Assembly: GCA_937138955.1 (NCBI GenBank)
Contig: CAKZPJ010000370.1
Coordinates: 1-7,191, forward strand
Length of the DNA stretch: 7,191 bases
Origin: an uncultured Flammeovirgaceae bacterium
GTDB lineage: Bacteria > Bacteroidota > Bacteroidia > Cytophagales > Cyclobacteriaceae
Direction of reading: 5' to 3'
Shown here: piece after piece, positions 4,350 to 7,191 of the stretch
Position numbering within the stretch: the first letter of the stretch is position 1
Layout: every line of letters starts with the position of its first letter
Position numbers and translations under genes: made by a program
Notes under the pieces: model-generated
What the model was told of the DNA's origin: nothing
The model's input: the letters and a program-made list of their open reading frames with translations, nothing else
The model's database searches: none

Positions 4350-6671
4350 ATGTCGCGAAGTATCTTGGGCCTGTTAGTTCTCCTGCTGCTATTATCTTCT
4401 TTTGTGAGTGCCTACAATGATGAACACTTTACAATTGTTGAGAAAAATCACAAGAAAGGGCTGTTCGACGAAAATGGCAAGGTGATTATTCCGGTAGCCT
4501 ACGAAGATTTGGGCTGGACGGAAGGTATCCCGCTGGTATTTCATAATATAATTGGCTACCGCGAAGCAGGTTTGTGGGGATTAATTAATACGAAGAACAA
4601 AAAGCTCAGCAAGGCCCGCTACTCAGTACTTATTCCTTATCAGGATAAATTGCTGATTGCCGCGGCGACCATTCCCGAGCTAAAGGGAAAGACCCGCTAC
4701 GGACTTATTGATACCAAGGGTGAAACGGAACTGTCGTTTCGCTACTATTCTCTGGATAAACATCAAGATCAACTCATTGCCTCCGTACTGCGTAATCATA
4801 AGCCCTACTACGGCCTACTTGATGCTGATGGAGACGCTGTTGTTGGGTTTAAATACCAAAGTATTGCGATACGAACTACCAATCGCTACGAAGTGACTGA
4901 CTTTACGGGTAAAGCGGCTTTGTTCTCCGAGGAAGGTGAGGCACTTACCGCCTTCAGCTACGACAGTATTTCAACGTTTTCTCATCAGTTAGCGATTGTT
5001 TACCGAGCAGGTAAGCAAGGAATTATCCGGCAAGATGGCACTGAACTCATTGCTCCTCAATACTTCCGAATTAAAATTGACGGACCGCAACAAGTTAGTG
5101 TGCTGCCATTCAATACCTGGCACGTATATTCAGCAGAAAACCAGTGGGTGCGGGATTATACTTTTGAGCGTATCCAACCAATGGGTATTAATCTGTACCA
5201 AATATCATTAGGAGAAACTAAAACATTTGTAAATCAGGAGGGTGAACCCATCATTCCACCTCATTGGCGGGTAGAAAAGCTAGCAGGAGAATTTGCGGTT
5301 TTATCTGAAGGTGATAAATACGGAGTGCTACGTAATAACAAATCTTCTGAGTCTCGGCATAGCGTTATCCTTTCCCCTGAATTTGATTCTTTACTAGTTG
5401 ATGGGCAGTTTATTCTGGCGGCTCGGCAAGTAGGAGGTAAAAATGATAACTTGGCCTGGTCGCTGTTTGATCACCGAGGGGTAAGTCTTACACCCTTCAC
5501 TTACCAAGCGATGCTACCTCAGCAGGAGGGGCGGTTTCTAGTAAAGCGTAAAGATCACTGGGGCTATATTGACACCACCGGACTAGAGGTAATTCCCTGC
5601 CGCTATTTGAAGGCAACCTCCTTTAGTGGAGGAGTAGCCAGCGTTGATTTTATTGAGGGGCAAGGCGTAATTGATCGGAAAGGACGATGGAAAATTCGTC
5701 CGTTTAGTTACAAAGGAGCAAGACTATCGCTGGAGCGAGTACATGATGATCTGTACATTTTTCAAACGGAAGCCCGCCACTACGAACCGGTGCGCTACGG
5801 ACTGATGAATAATCAAGGCGAAACGCTGTTTACCTCCTTCAATAAACTAATCAATAACGGTCATAGCATTTGGGAGCTTGATGAACAAGGAAAATACGGC
5901 TTAGTCAGCTTTGACGGCAAGCGGATGATGGAGGTGCAGTACGATACGATTTCTTCGCTCCAAGAGGAAATGGTGTATGTATTTCAGAAAGAAGGCAAAT
6001 ATGGTATTCTTGGTCAAGGTGGTCAACAACTGATGGGGCTGAACAACGAGTTTGAAGAATTGCACCCTATGAGCAATGGCTTCCTCGGGGTGATGATTCA
6101 CCAGAAATATGGGTTCGTAGATGAATTAGGGCGACTACGAATTGCTAACCGCTACGATTCTATTACCCGCTTTCAGAATAATATGGCGGCAGTAAAGCTA
6201 CTGGGGCGATGGGGTTATATTGATAAAAGCGAGCACCTGATTGTGCAACCTCACTTCGACCGAGCCACTCCCTTTCAGGGCAAATTAGCAGTAGTACAAA
6301 AAGATAATCGCTTGGGAATTGTTGATCGGCAGGGTAAAGAAGTAATTCCGATAACGTACGACCGGATCATTCCAACTCAGCAGTATCGTTTTAAGCTAGA
6401 AGAGAACCGAGAAGTGCGAGGAAAGGAAGTACTCCAGGTAGGTCTGGTCAGTGCCAATGGCAAAATGTTAATTCACCCTAAGTACGATGCTCTGGAAGAT
6501 TTAGGCAATGGCTACGTCATCATTCGTCGGGGAAAACGCTACGGCTTAGTCACGCTTAACGGACGTAGTACCATCCCTCTAAAGCACGATGGTCTTATCT
6601 ACGATTCTTTCAATGATGTGTACTTAGCTCTAGAGAAGCCTACTTGGCAAACGCTAGATGTTCCGCAGTAG
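4350..6671 (+). CDS. Exported WG-repeat protein, about 19 repeat units
   Basis: This 773-residue protein has a signal peptide (MSRSILG, Leu run, cut after VSA at residue 21, no lipobox Cys). The rest is a tandem array of WG repeats (PF14903 type): an aromatic-Gly-hydrophobic-hydrophobic-Asp strand, then a G turn, then IxPxYD. Clear units begin near residues 36 (KGLFD), 76 (WGLIN), 117 (YGLID), 154 (YGLLD), 223 (QGIIR), 324 (YGVLR), 404 (WGYID), 438 (QGVID), 483, 516, 551, 587, 621 (WGYID), 655, 697 and 731; degenerate ones lie near 189, 292 and 370. No other domain is visible. WG-repeat proteins are common in Bacteroidota; their function is poorly known and a beta-rich binding or scaffold role is inferred. 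The location is the periplasm or outside the cell. It has no type IX sorting domain: the array runs to about residue 750, leaving a tail of about 20 residues. It is the only plus-strand gene, divergent from GH43 and convergent with the GH140-like gene, with 6 bases between stop codons. The ATG at 4350 is directly followed by the signal peptide. Confidence 0.9.
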   Translation: MSRSILGLLVLLLLLSSFVSAYNDEHFTIVEKNHKKGLFDENGKVIIPVAYEDLGWTEGIPLVFHNIIGYREAGLWGLINTKNKKLSKARYSVLIPYQDKLLIAAATIPELKGKTRYGLIDTKGETELSFRYYSLDKHQDQLIASVLRNHKPYYGLLDADGDAVVGFKYQSIAIRTTNRYEVTDFTGKAALFSEEGEALTAFSYDSISTFSHQLAIVYRAGKQGIIRQDGTELIAPQYFRIKIDGPQQVSVLPFNTWHVYSAENQWVRDYTFERIQPMGINLYQISLGETKTFVNQEGEPIIPPHWRVEKLAGEFAVLSEGDKYGVLRNNKSSESRHSVILSPEFDSLLVDGQFILAARQVGGKNDNLAWSLFDHRGVSLTPFTYQAMLPQQEGRFLVKRKDHWGYIDTTGLEVIPCRYLKATSFSGGVASVDFIEGQGVIDRKGRWKIRPFSYKGARLSLERVHDDLYIFQTEARHYEPVRYGLMNNQGETLFTSFNKLINNGHSIWELDEQGKYGLVSFDGKRMMEVQYDTISSLQEEMVYVFQKEGKYGILGQGGQQLMGLNNEFEELHPMSNGFLGVMIHQKYGFVDELGRLRIANRYDSITRFQNNMAAVKLLGRWGYIDKSEHLIVQPHFDRATPFQGKLAVVQKDNRLGIVDRQGKEVIPITYDRIIPTQQYRFKLEENREVRGKEVLQVGLVSANGKMLIHPKYDALEDLGNGYVIIRRGKRYGLVTLNGRSTIPLKHDGLIYDSFNDVYLALEKPTWQTLDVPQ

Positions 6672-6677
6672 TTTCTG

Positions 6678-7191
6678 CTAATTGGAAGAAGTGCTTTCGG
6701 GGGCGCTGTACTCCTCGCTATCAATAACTAGCACCCAATCGTTCGCAGTAGTAGGGGCTTCTACTTCAACTCGATTTGATTTTTCTAACTTTTCTCCTGG
6801 GAAGTTATTACCGGTTCGAGGGTCGTACCACCAAGTAGATAATTCATCGCTAGATAGAGCAGTCAAATCCAACTGTTTACTTCCGCCATTGGGCAGGTAG
6901 ATCATTGCGTAGCGACCCTGCTCGTCGCGAGTAGCACTCGCGTACTCAGTGTAATCCGGCTGGGTTCCTATCACCATGGATTGATCGGGTACTCTGCTTA
7001 GAAAAGGCCGAGAAAGCATCAGGTTCTTTAGGTGCTGTACTTGATTAGCCATCGGTAGATCCAGCGAAGCTTGCCAGGGACCCAAGGGCTGATTGATAGG
7101 CTCTCGGTCCGGTTGCCACATTTGCCATACCGCGTGGCAGCCGTAGGTTTGTCCGAACGCTCCAGCAAACACGTTCCAATACATTATTCGG
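6678..7191 (-). CDS. DUF4038/GH140-like (apiosidase-like) glycoside hydrolase, C-terminal part
   Basis: The frame is open at the right window edge; the first Met (7184) is internal because RI and family-like barrel sequence precede it. Numbering from that Met, residues 1-70 are the end of the DUF4038 (PF13204) TIM barrel: YWNVFAGAFGQTYG (2-15), WQMW (20-23), then the PW...LDLP stretch (36-44) and SRPFLSRVPDQS (58-69), all typical of this group. Residues about 80-155 match the small beta domain PF12904 (putative collagen-binding domain), with SATRDEQGRYAMIY (83-96), WWYDPRTG (118-125) and NDWVLVID (148-155). A characterised relative, the Bacteroides GH140 enzyme, releases apiose from rhamnogalacturonan-II; many DUF4038 proteins are not assigned to GH140, so the substrate here is open. 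Both catalytic residues should lie upstream of the visible part. The protein ends in a short Ser-rich tail (ESTSSN) without a type IX sorting domain. It converges on the WG gene, with 6 bases between stop codons and no visible terminator. Confidence 0.85.
   Translation of the reverse strand, partial: RIMYWNVFAGAFGQTYGCHAVWQMWQPDREPINQPLGPWQASLDLPMANQVQHLKNLMLSRPFLSRVPDQSMVIGTQPDYTEYASATRDEQGRYAMIYLPNGGSKQLDLTALSSDELSTWWYDPRTGNNFPGEKLEKSNRVEVEAPTTANDWVLVIDSEEYSAPESTSSN

Noticed and set aside
5901..6101. Minus-strand open frame inside the WG gene
   Set aside because: The underlying plus-strand frame shows continuous WG repeats; the antisense product has no family features and no promoter.
4350..6671. 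A toxin, phage tail or adhesin reading of the long repeat protein
   Set aside because: The units fit WG repeats throughout, the mature protein has no C-terminal toxin or sorting domain, and no immunity, phage or secretion genes lie nearby.
578..7191. A single large operon covering all minus-strand genes
   Set aside because: The gaps are 70 to 320 bases, a plus-strand gene interrupts the series, and promoter-like sites precede several genes.

Overview
The window looks like a chromosomal segment of a member of the Bacteroidota, probably an environmental or marine Cytophagales-like bacterium. The reasons are the gene content (exported FG-GAP/VCBS protein, long WG-repeat protein, several exported glycoside hydrolases), start codons without Shine-Dalgarno sequences, AT-rich leaders, and promoter-like sites of the Bacteroidota type (TTTG, about 19 bases, TAnnTTTG). 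This placement is inferred from family and style, not from a marker gene.

Layout from left to right: (1) 1-357, minus strand, the N-terminus of an exported VCBS/FG-GAP calcium-loop protein that runs off the left edge. (2) 578-1717, minus, an exported TIM-barrel (clan GH-A-like) glycoside hydrolase of a family I cannot number. (3) 1800-2345, minus, a DUF1697 protein. (4) 2346-2665, a 320-base stretch with no convincing gene. (5) 2666-3121, minus, a stand-alone BLUF blue-light receptor with every photochemical residue in place. (6) 3192-4160, minus, an exported five-bladed propeller hydrolase of the GH43 type. (7) 4350-6671, plus, a 773-residue exported WG-repeat protein, the only plus-strand gene; it diverges from the GH43 gene. 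(8) 6678-7191, minus, the C-terminal part of a DUF4038/GH140-like (apiosidase-like) hydrolase with its PF12904 domain, entering from the right edge and converging on the WG gene with only 6 bases between stop codons.

Functionally, three of the seven genes are predicted glycoside hydrolases. The right edge (GH140-like) plus GH43 suggests plant or algal polysaccharide breakdown, with pectin-type side chains as one possibility. No SusC/SusD pair, regulator or transporter is visible, so this cannot be called a complete polysaccharide utilisation locus. The BLUF and DUF1697 genes have no evident link to sugar metabolism. Gene gaps of 70-320 bases suggest mostly separate transcription rather than one tight operon. 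I see no tRNA, rRNA, CRISPR array, insertion sequence or phage gene. Nothing here amounts to a clearly new system. The best leads are the unnumbered GH-A-like enzyme, the orphan BLUF receptor beside carbohydrate genes, the 19-unit WG protein, and a perfect 14-base palindrome in the divergent GH43/WG promoter region.
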